Origin: Sulfurovum sp. AR
Lineage (GTDB): Bacteria; Campylobacterota; Campylobacteria; Campylobacterales; Sulfurovaceae
Reading direction: 5' to 3'
Length of the DNA: 64,000 bases
Assembly (NCBI RefSeq): GCF_000296775.1
Contig: NZ_AJLE01000001.1
Coordinates: 186,001 to 250,000 of the forward strand
The translations under genes were made by a program, and so were the position numbers. Of the stretch, positions 17,552-25,511 are shown piece by piece; position 1 is the stretch's first letter; every line of letters starts with the position of its first letter. The notes under the pieces were generated by a model. The model had not been told where the DNA came from. It was given only the letters and a program-made list of their open reading frames with translations, and did no database searches.

Positions 17552-18265
17552 ATGACGAAAATCGTAACAGAAGGTCCTGCTGGGTATATGCCACAGTCAG
17601 CACCGGCAATGGGGGTAGAGCTTCCAAAAGAGGGTGAAGCTTTACTTTATGGTAATGTTGTCACGCCTGAAGAGGCAATGAGAGATGCTGCTAGAGCATT
17701 ACTCACAAGAGACAACCCAACAATCTTCCCTGGACCACAAGTTTTATGGGACTGGAAAGATGATGTTGCGGAAAAAGCTGCAGCTATTTTAGATCTTGCA
17801 TCTGAGATTCCAAACTGTAAAATTATTCCAATGCCAGATTACAGACCAAAATATCCAAAAATTGATGTTAAGGCTGAAATCAATCCAAATCACCCAAATC
17901 TAACAATCTTAGATAACAGAATCAAAGCTTGTATTTTTGTTGGTGTGCATTGTCACTACGCAAACCTTTCACTTAGAATGATCCGTGCTGGTACTGATTG
18001 TTATACTACAGCATTATGTGCTTATATGGGACATGAAGAAGCAATGGCATCTATTAGAGATCTCCATGCATCAGACATTCAAAAGTTCAAAGAGATCGTA
18101 ATTGAAGAAAGAAACAAATTAGGCATTGAGTGGGAAACTACTCTACCACCTGAAAATCCATCTTTAGAAAAAGAAGATTATGCAACATTATCACCGGCTG
18201 ATTATGGCGAGTATAGAAGTCTCATCATGACCAAAAAAGGTGAGCATGTTACTGACGTTGAATAA
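17552..18265 (+). CDS. 2-oxoacid:ferredoxin oxidoreductase operon 1, CdhB-like epsilon subunit
   Basis: A 237-residue accessory subunit that resembles the CO dehydrogenase/acetyl-CoA synthase epsilon (CdhB) family. Such subunits accompany the five-subunit pyruvate and 2-oxoglutarate:ferredoxin oxidoreductases of Aquificae and some Campylobacterota. Conserved blocks shared with its paralogue at 38143 are NPTIFPGPQVLW, PMPDYRPKYPKID, NPNHPNLTI and the Cys/His-rich FVGVHCHYANLSL and TDCYT. A 35-residue C-terminal tail is absent from the paralogue. The start is ATG 17552, six bases after AAGGAG. It is the first gene of a five-gene operon. Confidence 0.85.
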   Translation: MTKIVTEGPAGYMPQSAPAMGVELPKEGEALLYGNVVTPEEAMRDAARALLTRDNPTIFPGPQVLWDWKDDVAEKAAAILDLASEIPNCKIIPMPDYRPKYPKIDVKAEINPNHPNLTILDNRIKACIFVGVHCHYANLSLRMIRAGTDCYTTALCAYMGHEEAMASIRDLHASDIQKFKEIVIEERNKLGIEWETTLPPENPSLEKEDYATLSPADYGEYRSLIMTKKGEHVTDVE

Positions 18266-18277
18266 AGGAGAAAATCA

Positions 18278-19462
18278 ATGGATGCAAGTCAAAGACCACA
18301 ATTAGAAAAACAAAAAGCAGATATAAATTATATATTAAAAGAGGCTCCAAGAGAGCAGCACTTTATTACAGGTGCACAGGCGATGGCGGAAGCTGTTAAA
18401 AGAGCAAACGTTGATATGGCGATTGCTTATCCTATTACACCACAATCAGAAGTAATGCACCTTGTTGGTGATATTTATGCACAAGGTCACATTAAAGAGT
18501 ACTACAGAGCTGAAGAAGAGCTTGGTACTATGTCAGCGATCGCTGGTGCGGCAAGAGCAGGTGTTCGTCTATTTACAGCGACATCAGGACCAGGACTTCT
18601 TAGAGGTCTAGAGGCGATTGTATCATGGTCTGGACACAGAGTTCCAGCTGTACTTGGTATCTTGACTCGTGTTGTAAATGCACCGTTGTCAATTCAGCCA
18701 GATAACATCGAAATGGCATACATGATGCACTGTGGTGCGGTAATGCTTCATGCTGAAAACCAGCAAGATACATTCGACTATACATTGGCAGCATTTGCTA
18801 TCACTGAAAAAGTTGATGTTTATATTCCAGTAGCTGTTGCAACAGAAGGTTTCTTCGTAACGCACGCTAAGGGTTATGTTGATATGACAGCGGATGATCT
18901 TTGTCTAAATGACTTTGATCCAGTTGCAGCACCGGTTCCAGCTATGGATAATGAAACTCCACCAGCTAGAATCCAGCGTGATGCTCCAGTTCAAAAGTCA
19001 AACTTCATGTCTTACTTGATTCACTCAGTATGGCAGCAAGAGATCTGGGATTCAAACCAACGTGCGATGAAATATATCTATGAGTACCTTGGTGGACCTA
19101 TCGAAGTTCAAAACCCTGAAGCAGATGTATTTGTACTTGGTTCTGGTTGTGCTGCAGCACAATGTAGAGAAGCACACAGATATGCTCAAGAAGATGGACT
19201 AAGTGTTGGTTTCGTTAAAGTAAAAGCAATCAGACCATTCCCAACTCAAGAGATCAGAGATGCATTGAAAAATGCTAAAGCGGTAATCGTTCCTGAGCAC
19301 AACATCATTGGTTGGTTATGTAAAGAAGTTAAAGCAGCTATTCCAAATGGTGGAATTGTTGTAGAAGGTCCAAGAGTATATGGTGGTATGACACTTCCAG
19401 TGGAATTGATCATGAAAGAAATTCACACTGCTCTTGGTCTAGAGTACGATCTAAAACTATAA
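18278..19462 (+). CDS. 2-oxoacid:ferredoxin oxidoreductase operon 1, alpha subunit
   Basis: A 394-residue alpha subunit of a 2-oxoacid:ferredoxin oxidoreductase, carrying the pyrimidine-binding domain for thiamine diphosphate and the C-terminal transketolase-like domain. AIAYPITPQSE lies near residue 47-57, ATSGPG near 107 and IRPFPTQEIRDAL near 328. The enzyme reversibly couples acyl-CoA, CO2 and reduced ferredoxin to a 2-oxoacid, and in the reductive TCA cycle it works in the carboxylating direction. Whether this copy uses acetyl-CoA (POR) or succinyl-CoA (OGOR) cannot be settled by eye. It is 12 bases after the epsilon-like gene. Confidence 0.93.
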   Translation: MDASQRPQLEKQKADINYILKEAPREQHFITGAQAMAEAVKRANVDMAIAYPITPQSEVMHLVGDIYAQGHIKEYYRAEEELGTMSAIAGAARAGVRLFTATSGPGLLRGLEAIVSWSGHRVPAVLGILTRVVNAPLSIQPDNIEMAYMMHCGAVMLHAENQQDTFDYTLAAFAITEKVDVYIPVAVATEGFFVTHAKGYVDMTADDLCLNDFDPVAAPVPAMDNETPPARIQRDAPVQKSNFMSYLIHSVWQQEIWDSNQRAMKYIYEYLGGPIEVQNPEADVFVLGSGCAAAQCREAHRYAQEDGLSVGFVKVKAIRPFPTQEIRDALKNAKAVIVPEHNIIGWLCKEVKAAIPNGGIVVEGPRVYGGMTLPVELIMKEIHTALGLEYDLKL

Positions 19463-19474
19463 AAAGGGGATAAA

Positions 19475-20371
19475 ATGAGCTTAAAATATATAACTCCAGC
19501 AGAGAGATTTAAAAAATATTTACCAAAAGATTATGTTGAGTTAGTTGACTACGGTCCGTTTGGAAAGACTCAAGATGAAGCTGGTCCAGGAAATATGGGT
19601 CAGTTTAAAGAGTTGATGGAAGAACACCCAATGTGTTCTGGTTGTTGGATGGCGTATTTCATTAGATTGATCTTCGCTTCATTGCCACAACCTGAAGAGA
19701 CTGTTACATTAGGTACAGCAGGATGTGGTCGTTTGGCTATTTCTCAAGCAGCTGTTCCATTCATCTATGGTAACTACGGTGACCAAAATGCCATGGCTTC
19801 TGGTCTTACACGTGCATTCAGATTACGTTTCCCTGAGAAACACAAAGATGTTATCACTATCGCTGGTGACGGTGGTACTATGGATATCGGTTTCTCTATG
19901 ACTATGCACTCATGGATCCGTGGTGAAAAATTCACAACGATCATGCTTGATAACGAAGTTTACGGAAACACTGGTGGACAAGAGTCTGGTATGTCTCCTA
20001 AAGGTGCAATCCTTAAGATGGCTCCACTTGGTAAAAAAGGTGAGAAAATGCCTGCAACAGCATTGGCGCAAGCTGCTGGTTGTGTGTATACAGTAAGACT
20101 TTCTCCAACAAACATCAAGAAAGCTGCAAAAGTGATCAGAAGAGCGATCTTTGTTGCTAGAGAAGTTGGTCCTACATTTGTTCATGCATATACTTCATGT
20201 AACATTGAGTACTCTATCCCTACAGAAGATGTATTTGCGGATGCAAAAGAGAAAGAGAAAACAAGATTCCAATTCGAAGAGTACATGACTGATGAAGCTA
20301 AAGCTGTAATTGATCGTGTAGAAGCTGAAGAAAAAGCAGCAAAAAGAGCAAAAAAAGCAGAGGTGGTTTAA
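19475..20371 (+). CDS. 2-oxoacid:ferredoxin oxidoreductase operon 1, beta subunit
   Basis: A 298-residue beta subunit that binds thiamine diphosphate and one [4Fe-4S] cluster. Cluster cysteines are visible in MCSGCWMA (near residues 49-52), in GTAGCGR (near 81) and in YTSCNIEYS (near 233). The thiamine diphosphate motif runs from IAGDGGTMDIG to LDNEVYGNTG (near 130-165). The lysine/alanine-rich C-terminus is short. The stop is followed after one base by the gamma subunit start, which indicates coupled translation. Confidence 0.95.
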   Translation: MSLKYITPAERFKKYLPKDYVELVDYGPFGKTQDEAGPGNMGQFKELMEEHPMCSGCWMAYFIRLIFASLPQPEETVTLGTAGCGRLAISQAAVPFIYGNYGDQNAMASGLTRAFRLRFPEKHKDVITIAGDGGTMDIGFSMTMHSWIRGEKFTTIMLDNEVYGNTGGQESGMSPKGAILKMAPLGKKGEKMPATALAQAAGCVYTVRLSPTNIKKAAKVIRRAIFVAREVGPTFVHAYTSCNIEYSIPTEDVFADAKEKEKTRFQFEEYMTDEAKAVIDRVEAEEKAAKRAKKAEVV

Positions 20372-20372
20372 T

Positions 20373-21083
20373 ATGGCTGAGCAAAAGAAAAAAGAACGAT
20401 ATAATATTAGGATTTCAGGACTAGGTGGGCAGGGTGTTGTAACAACTGCTCACATCCTTGGTTCTACTATGGATAACGCAGGTAAATACGCATCTTTGGT
20501 ACCATTCTTTGGATCTGAAAAAAGAATGGCACCTGTTGAAGCGTACGTAAGAGCTTCTTCAGAGCCTATTTATGAAGTGGGTGAAGTTGTTTACCCTGAT
20601 ATTATTATGATCTACCATTCACAAGTTGTTACTCATGGTAAATCATATACAATGCCTTTCTATACAGGTCTAAAACCAAACAGTTTGATCATTATCAATA
20701 CTGACTTTGATGTTCTTAACGAAGACGATATTAAAGTTCTTGAAGATCTTAATGCAACTGTTGTACAATTTGATGCAACAAAATTGGCACTTGACATTGC
20801 TGGTACTGAACTTGCTACGAACATGGCAATGATGGGTATGCTTCTTGGTCTTACAAAACTTGTAACAACAGAAAACATCGAAGCAGCGGTAAAAGAAAGA
20901 TTCTTAGGAACTTCATTCGTTTCTTCTGGTGGTACAGCAATGCTGGATTCTGCTATTGAGAAAAAGTTTAAGAAAAAAGAAGAATTACTTGCTAAAAACA
21001 TGGAAGTTATCAATAAAACTTTCGAGATGGCTGATCAAGTAGATATCTCTGGTTCAGAACTAATTGTCAGATTTGACGTATAA
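20373..21083 (+). CDS. 2-oxoacid:ferredoxin oxidoreductase operon 1, gamma subunit
   Basis: A 236-residue gamma subunit that binds coenzyme A. It opens with the typical YNIRISGLGGQGVVTTAHIL and continues with FFGSEKRMAPVEAYVR near residue 49. Near residue 152, GTELATNMAMMGMLLGL is nearly identical to the paralogue at 40795. It is complete and of normal length, and is followed after 13 bases by the ferredoxin subunit. Confidence 0.95.
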   Translation: MAEQKKKERYNIRISGLGGQGVVTTAHILGSTMDNAGKYASLVPFFGSEKRMAPVEAYVRASSEPIYEVGEVVYPDIIMIYHSQVVTHGKSYTMPFYTGLKPNSLIIINTDFDVLNEDDIKVLEDLNATVVQFDATKLALDIAGTELATNMAMMGMLLGLTKLVTTENIEAAVKERFLGTSFVSSGGTAMLDSAIEKKFKKKEELLAKNMEVINKTFEMADQVDISGSELIVRFDV

Positions 21084-21096
21084 GGAAGGGAAATAA

Positions 21097-21321
21097 ATGT
21101 ATTATGTAGCAAAAGTAGACGCAGACAAATGTGCTGAATATAAATGTAACACGTGTACACTATATTGTCCAGAAGCGAATACGCTTATGTTCGATAAAGA
21201 GAGAAACACATCATGGGTAGATGAAAACAGATGTAAAGGGTGTGCACTTTGTGTATACGTTTGTTCTGACATGCTTGACCGTAATTGTATTACAATGGAA
21301 ATGGCTGGTCACGAAGAGTAG
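21097..21321 (+). CDS. 2-oxoacid:ferredoxin oxidoreductase operon 1, 2[4Fe-4S] ferredoxin subunit
   Basis: A 74-residue delta (ferredoxin) subunit passing electrons between the beta subunit and external ferredoxin. Eight cysteines bind two [4Fe-4S] clusters: C12, C17, C20, C24 and C46, C49, C52, C56. The first set is spaced Cx4Cx2Cx3CP instead of the usual Cx2Cx2Cx3CP. The protein differs from the ferredoxin of operon 2 at one residue only (Glu35 here, Asp35 there), and the genes differ at about ten bases of 225. It is the last gene of the operon and is followed by two hairpins. Confidence 0.95.
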   Translation: MYYVAKVDADKCAEYKCNTCTLYCPEANTLMFDKERNTSWVDENRCKGCALCVYVCSDMLDRNCITMEMAGHEE

Positions 21322-21338
21322 TCTCTTCAACCCCATTG

Positions 21339-21356
21339 GTCACCCTCTCGGGTGAC
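21339..21356 (+). terminator. Terminator hairpin after operon 1
   Basis: A seven-pair stem, GTCACCC (21339-21345) with GGGTGAC (21350-21356), has a four-base loop. It lies 17 bases after the ferredoxin stop. Confidence 0.75.
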
Positions 21357-21359
21357 TAA

Positions 21360-21384
21360 GCTAAATGCTCTCTGATCATTTAGC
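21360..21384 (+). terminator. Second hairpin after operon 1
   Basis: A perfect eight-pair stem, GCTAAATG (21360-21367) with CATTTAGC (21377-21384), lies directly after the first hairpin. The pair may protect the 3' end as well as stop transcription. Confidence 0.65.
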
Positions 21385-21519
21385 AATAAAATCAATTAAA
21401 TCTCCAACTTATAAAGCTCAAATCGTAAAATTAAAATAGTTTCATAGCTTAAAACTATGAGTTTGTTAATTTTAGACAATAATGCTAAAATTACGCAATT
21501 TAAAACCGAAAGGATTGTA

Positions 21520-22779
21520 GTGAAAGTTACAGTAGAAAAAGTAGATGATATAAACTACATTATAAGTGGTTCAGTTCAAAATAGCGTAATCGAAGAGAAA
21601 GTCGCTAAACTTAAAGAAGAATCAGAAAAAGCACCAAAGGACGAAAAGTCCACAGATGAGAATATTGAACAAAATGCCGCAGGTCAAGTATTTCAAGACT
21701 TCATTAATGCTGGAATTAAAGAAGGTAATTTAGATGTTGAAAACATTTTGGGTCAACCTGGACTTAAAAAGTATGAGCAACAAGAAGATAGTATTTACTT
21801 TGAAGTAGAAGTTGCTGTAAGCCCTGAGATCAATGTTGATGACATTGATTTCGATGAGATCGCGCCATCTTACACAAAACCTACTGCAAGTCCCGAAGCG
21901 GTAGAAGCAAAACTTGCAGAGTTCGCTCAACAACAAGCGCCATTTACCAAACTTGAAACACCAAAGCCGATCGAAGTTGGTGATGTCGCTGTGATCGATT
22001 TTACAGGGTATATAGATGATAAACCTTTTGAAGGCGGTAGTGCTGAGAAGTTCAATATTAAAGTAGGTTCCAACAAGTTTATTCCAGGATTTGAAGAACA
22101 GCTTGTAGGCATGGAGTATGGGGAAGAAAAAGATGTTATCGTGACTTTCCCAAAAGATTATTCTGCTGATGATCTAGCGGGGAAAGAAGCCAAATTTGTT
22201 GTTAAATTGCATGAAATTCAAGAACAAAAGCCGGTGACCATCGATGACGCTTTTGCACAAAAGGTATTGAACAATAATACAGCAACGGTTGAGACACTGA
22301 AGAAACAGTTCGGAGAACAAGTCACAGCTGAAGAGCTTTCACAGATCTATATGCGTGATCTTAAGCCGAAAATTGTAGAAGCGTTACTCGCAAAATTTGA
22401 CTTTACCTTGCCAAACAATGTTGTAGAGACAGAGATCGATGCGAAGGTCCGTGAAAAGTCAAGAGGATTCAGTGAAGAGCAACATAAAGAATATGTAGAA
22501 GATAAGGAAAAATTCAAAGAGCTTAGAGAATCTGTACGTGAAGAGGCAAGACAAAGTATCAAGTTAGCGCTTATTGTTGAAGCCTTGGCGAAAAGAGAGG
22601 GTATTGATGTACATGAGCAAGAGGTTATTGCTGCACTGGGGTACCAGGCTACAATGACAGGTCAAGATCCACAGGCATTGTTAAAATATTACCAAGATAA
22701 TAACTTGATGACAGCAGCTAAAATGGGACTCACAGAAGATAAACTTTTTGGGCATATACTTGGATTCCATAAAGCATAA
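21520..22779 (+). CDS. tig: Trigger factor with altered ribosome-docking region
   Basis: A 419-residue ribosome-associated chaperone and prolyl isomerase. The FKBP-type domain (about residues 150-245: VIDFTGYIDDKPFEGG, FIPGFEEQLVGM) and the helical C-terminal chaperone domain are normal. The N-terminal domain is odd: between KLKEESEKAP and EQNAAGQVF I find an acidic segment where the GFRxGxxP ribosome-docking signature should be. The start is GTG 21520, which follows AAAGGA and matches the family N-terminus VKVTVEKV; an upstream ATG at 21457 has no support. In Campylobacter clpP follows tig; here an LRR gene does. Confidence 0.92.
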   Translation: MKVTVEKVDDINYIISGSVQNSVIEEKVAKLKEESEKAPKDEKSTDENIEQNAAGQVFQDFINAGIKEGNLDVENILGQPGLKKYEQQEDSIYFEVEVAVSPEINVDDIDFDEIAPSYTKPTASPEAVEAKLAEFAQQQAPFTKLETPKPIEVGDVAVIDFTGYIDDKPFEGGSAEKFNIKVGSNKFIPGFEEQLVGMEYGEEKDVIVTFPKDYSADDLAGKEAKFVVKLHEIQEQKPVTIDDAFAQKVLNNNTATVETLKKQFGEQVTAEELSQIYMRDLKPKIVEALLAKFDFTLPNNVVETEIDAKVREKSRGFSEEQHKEYVEDKEKFKELRESVREEARQSIKLALIVEALAKREGIDVHEQEVIAALGYQATMTGQDPQALLKYYQDNNLMTAAKMGLTEDKLFGHILGFHKA

Positions 22780-22794
22780 GTCCCTTCCTTAGCC

Positions 22795-23460
22795 ATGAAT
22801 AACACAGAGGAACTCTGGATTCAGACACTTTGGGAATGGGCAGATGAAAATGCTGTTCCTGATCTAAAGTGGGTAGAACATGATTCATATCTAAAAGGCG
22901 GTTACTTCAAAGGATTGCCAAGAAGCAAAGAGGCTTTACTGAACTTAACAGAGCTGAACCTTCTTGGTGCCCAGCTGACTGAACTGCCAGTAGAGATAGG
23001 TAATCTGATACATTTAAAAAAGCTCTATCTTTTAGGCAACCAGCTTACGCATTTGCCCTCTGAGATAGGTCAACTTGTAAGTTTGGAAGAACTTTATCTC
23101 CCCGGTAACCAATTAAGCAGCTTACCAAAGGAAATAGGGGCATTACATAATTTAAAACTGCTTCTTTTACAAGAGAATCGACTCACAACTCTGCCAAAGC
23201 AGATTGGAGAACTTCAAAATCTGATAACCTTGGAACTTGGCGGGAACCAGTTGACATCTCTACCTGAAGAGATCGGAAAACTTACCAACTTAAGTAAATT
23301 AACCGTTTGGAAAAATAAACTAACATCTCTACCCAAAGAGATTGTACACCTTGTAAACCTGACAGAGTTGGATTGTATTTACAATAAACTGGAATTGACA
23401 AAAGAGCATATTGAGTGGCTAGAGACTTTACTCGCCAAAGAGTGTTCAGTCAGTGTGTAA
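22795..23460 (+). CDS. Cytoplasmic leucine-rich repeat protein
   Basis: A 221-residue protein with about seven tandem 23-residue leucine-rich repeats (residues 48-205) of the pattern LxxLxLxxNxLxxLPxEIGxL. They are preceded by a Trp-rich cap (WIQTLWEWADEN). There is no signal peptide, so it probably acts as a cytoplasmic protein-binding scaffold. The ATG lies 16 bases after the trigger factor stop without a clear ribosome site, so translation may depend on the upstream gene. The partner is unknown. Confidence 0.85.
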   Translation: MNNTEELWIQTLWEWADENAVPDLKWVEHDSYLKGGYFKGLPRSKEALLNLTELNLLGAQLTELPVEIGNLIHLKKLYLLGNQLTHLPSEIGQLVSLEELYLPGNQLSSLPKEIGALHNLKLLLLQENRLTTLPKQIGELQNLITLELGGNQLTSLPEEIGKLTNLSKLTVWKNKLTSLPKEIVHLVNLTELDCIYNKLELTKEHIEWLETLLAKECSVSV

Positions 23461-23538
23461 TGTTGTAAAGTACAACACGTGTAAATACATTTGTAGTATA
23501 GTTTAGCTATACTCACAGCATTAATATTAGGAGAGATA

Positions 23539-23946
23539 ATGCCTTATGATTCAGTTGACAGACCTTCCATAGAGAGAATGGTACGTGAGTTCTATACGGA
23601 CGTACTTCAAGATGATATCCTAGGTCCTATTTTTGTTAAAGCTTTGGGAAATGATCTGAAAAACGGTAAATGGTATGAACACTTGAATACACTCTATAAT
23701 TTTTGGATGCAGATGATGACAGGTGAGTCACCGTATCAGGGCCACCCTTTTCCTCCGCATGCATTTCTAGGGCCGCTTCACCGTGAAACCTTTGAACGAT
23801 GGTTAGAACTTTTTCATGCAACGGTCTATCGGCTCTTTGTTCCTGAGATCGCTGATAAGTTTTATAGAAAAGCCGACATCCTTGCAGAACAGTTTATGGA
23901 TAACCTTGGCATCAATGACGACGACGATGAAGATGATGACTACTAA
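23539..23946 (+). CDS. Group III truncated haemoglobin
   Basis: A 135-residue truncated haemoglobin that aligns over its whole length with Campylobacter Ctb. The proximal histidine is H74 in PPHAFLGPL, the distal region has ILGPIF and NFWMQMM, and the helix ERWLELF follows. Group III globins bind O2 and NO and are linked to nitrosative stress or microaerobic oxygen handling. The tail DDDDEDDDY is unusually acidic. AGGAGAG precedes the ATG. A small acidic protein follows after 11 bases, probably in the same operon. Confidence 0.93.
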   Translation: MPYDSVDRPSIERMVREFYTDVLQDDILGPIFVKALGNDLKNGKWYEHLNTLYNFWMQMMTGESPYQGHPFPPHAFLGPLHRETFERWLELFHATVYRLFVPEIADKFYRKADILAEQFMDNLGINDDDDEDDDY

Positions 23947-23957
23947 AAGGAGATGAA

Positions 23958-24323
23958 ATGAGTGAACAGGCAAAAATATTAGCAGAGCTTCAGGAGATCA
24001 TTATGACCATTCTAAAAAATGGAGCTGCCTCAGAAGCGGAAGGTCATAGGATCGATGAACTTGAAGCCTTACTGCATGAACAAAAGTGTTATCAAGAGAT
24101 CGATCATGAAGCGTATGAGTATCGAGGAGAAGAGATAGCAGGACTCTTCGCTACTGACCATTATATGGAAGCTATAGACAAAATGTGTGAGTGTGAGATC
24201 ACACCTGAGGATTTTTTTGGGTTTATAGCTTATCATGATGAAGATGAGGAGTACATAGACCTCTTTACCGATGCATTTATCGCAGAGGTAAAAAAGGACT
24301 ATGCATCAAAGTGTAAATCTTAG
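23958..24323 (+). CDS. Acidic hypothetical protein next to the globin
   Basis: A 121-residue soluble acidic protein with good ribosome site AAGGAG six bases before the ATG, 11 bases after the truncated haemoglobin. It has four cysteines, including a CEC pair near residue 77-79, and many acidic residues (HDEDEEYIDLF near 93-103). I do not recognise it. Its position suggests a role linked to the globin. Confidence 0.8.
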   Translation: MSEQAKILAELQEIIMTILKNGAASEAEGHRIDELEALLHEQKCYQEIDHEAYEYRGEEIAGLFATDHYMEAIDKMCECEITPEDFFGFIAYHDEDEEYIDLFTDAFIAEVKKDYASKCKS

Positions 24324-24416
24324 TGGCAATAGGGCAAAGATGAAGGATCTTCATCTTTACACATTTGATGGCATGGTTTTTACGTTCTCTCTATCTAAGT
24401 GATGAAGAGAGAAAAG

Positions 24417-24863
24417 CTATTTCCCGGTCTTGGCCTGTATCACTGGATTTTTCATAACAGCGGCACGGACATCTTCATTCTCATCTATCATTAATTGATC
24501 CAATATTTCACCTGGTATACTTGGATTGACAGCAAGAGAGGATCGCACATTTTCATCTTCATGTTTACTAAGTTCAGTGAGTATCTCCAAAGGTGTATTC
24601 GGGTTTCCTGCGATCCAATAGGAAAAGTCACTGTCCTGGCTGAGTTCAACTAAAGTATCTACAGGTGTATTTAAATGTTCTGCAACAAACTGTTTGACCA
24701 GAGGAATCTCATCTTGACTCAGTTTCACCAGTGTTTCTGCTGATGTATTCATATGTGCAGCGACACGTACGCGTACAAACGGATTCTCATCTGTACTTAA
24801 TTGATCTAAGATATCTGCGGATGTATTGTCATCTTGTAATAGTACTAATGCATCTGTATTCAT
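24417..24863 (-). CDS. LRV (leucine-rich repeat variant) protein
   Basis: A 148-residue protein made of five 24-26-residue LRV-type helical repeats, each with the pattern NTPxxxLxxLSxDExxxVRxxVAxxx (starts near residues 14, 40, 66, 90 and 116). LRV repeats form a right-handed solenoid; in Azotobacter a related protein has an Fe-S cluster domain near nif genes. The N-terminal Fe-S cysteines of that protein are absent here, since there is no cysteine at all. It is probably a protein-binding scaffold. It is transcribed against its neighbours. Confidence 0.85.
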   Translation of the reverse strand: MNTDALVLLQDDNTSADILDQLSTDENPFVRVRVAAHMNTSAETLVKLSQDEIPLVKQFVAEHLNTPVDTLVELSQDSDFSYWIAGNPNTPLEILTELSKHEDENVRSSLAVNPSIPGEILDQLMIDENEDVRAAVMKNPVIQAKTGK

Positions 24864-25036
24864 TATCGTTACCTTTATCGTTTTTCATCTTTTTTAGCAA
24901 TGAATTATTTGGATGCATTGTAGCTTTTCTATCTTAAATATTAAAGCATCACATCATGTCTTTTAGGTTTGAAATAGGGATTTAAGTGAATTTACAATAT
25001 GATGGCCTACAAAAGTCCTAAAGGAAAAAAAGATTC

Positions 25037-25411
25037 ATGGATACAACGATTGATATACACTTTCATGTAACACAAGAACAAAAAAAGACAATAGATCTAA
25101 GAGCGTTAGAAAATGGGTTTGATAACACCTCTGCCTATCTAAAAGTCGTTGCACTCAAAACGCAGGCATTCACACTTACACCTGCAGGTTCATCCACTGG
25201 CGAAGCATCGGTAGAACTTGGATTTAAAGTCACAGAGGCACAAAAAACAAAAATAGAAGAGAATATGAAAGAGAGCGGTTGTGAAGAGCTTACAGAATAT
25301 CTAAAATATGTTGCATTGCATGCCGTAGTCACAGCAGTAGTAGAGGTACGTTCTACTGGAAGCCTGGATGATATGTTAGCGCGTATTGCTAAAGCAAAGA
25401 GTAACGGCTAG
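25037..25411 (+). CDS. Small protein with two tandem ribbon-helix-helix-like modules
   Basis: A 124-residue protein built by internal duplication. Residues about 5-42 (IDIHFHVTQEQKKTIDLRA, then SAYLKVVAL) and about 59-97 (VELGFKVTEAQKTKIEENM, then TEYLKYVAL) share a beta strand followed by two helices, the pattern of ribbon-helix-helix or MobC-like proteins. If so, one chain could form the dimer-like DNA-binding unit by itself. AAAGGA lies upstream. It precedes the AAA chimera by 100 bases on the same strand; a TATAAT near 25432 suggests that gene has its own promoter. Confidence 0.7.
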   Translation: MDTTIDIHFHVTQEQKKTIDLRALENGFDNTSAYLKVVALKTQAFTLTPAGSSTGEASVELGFKVTEAQKTKIEENMKESGCEELTEYLKYVALHAVVTAVVEVRSTGSLDDMLARIAKAKSNG

Positions 25412-25511
25412 TTATTCATTACTCACCTGATACTATAATTAAGATAGAAAAGCTACAATTCACTTCATTAATGATAGAGATAGAATAGATCTAAACAATA
25501 AGAGTAAAAAG

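Noticed and set aside
22795-24863. LRR and LRV genes as part of a toxin or secretion system
   Set aside because: No signal peptides, secretion genes or immunity-like pairs are present; scaffold roles are more likely.
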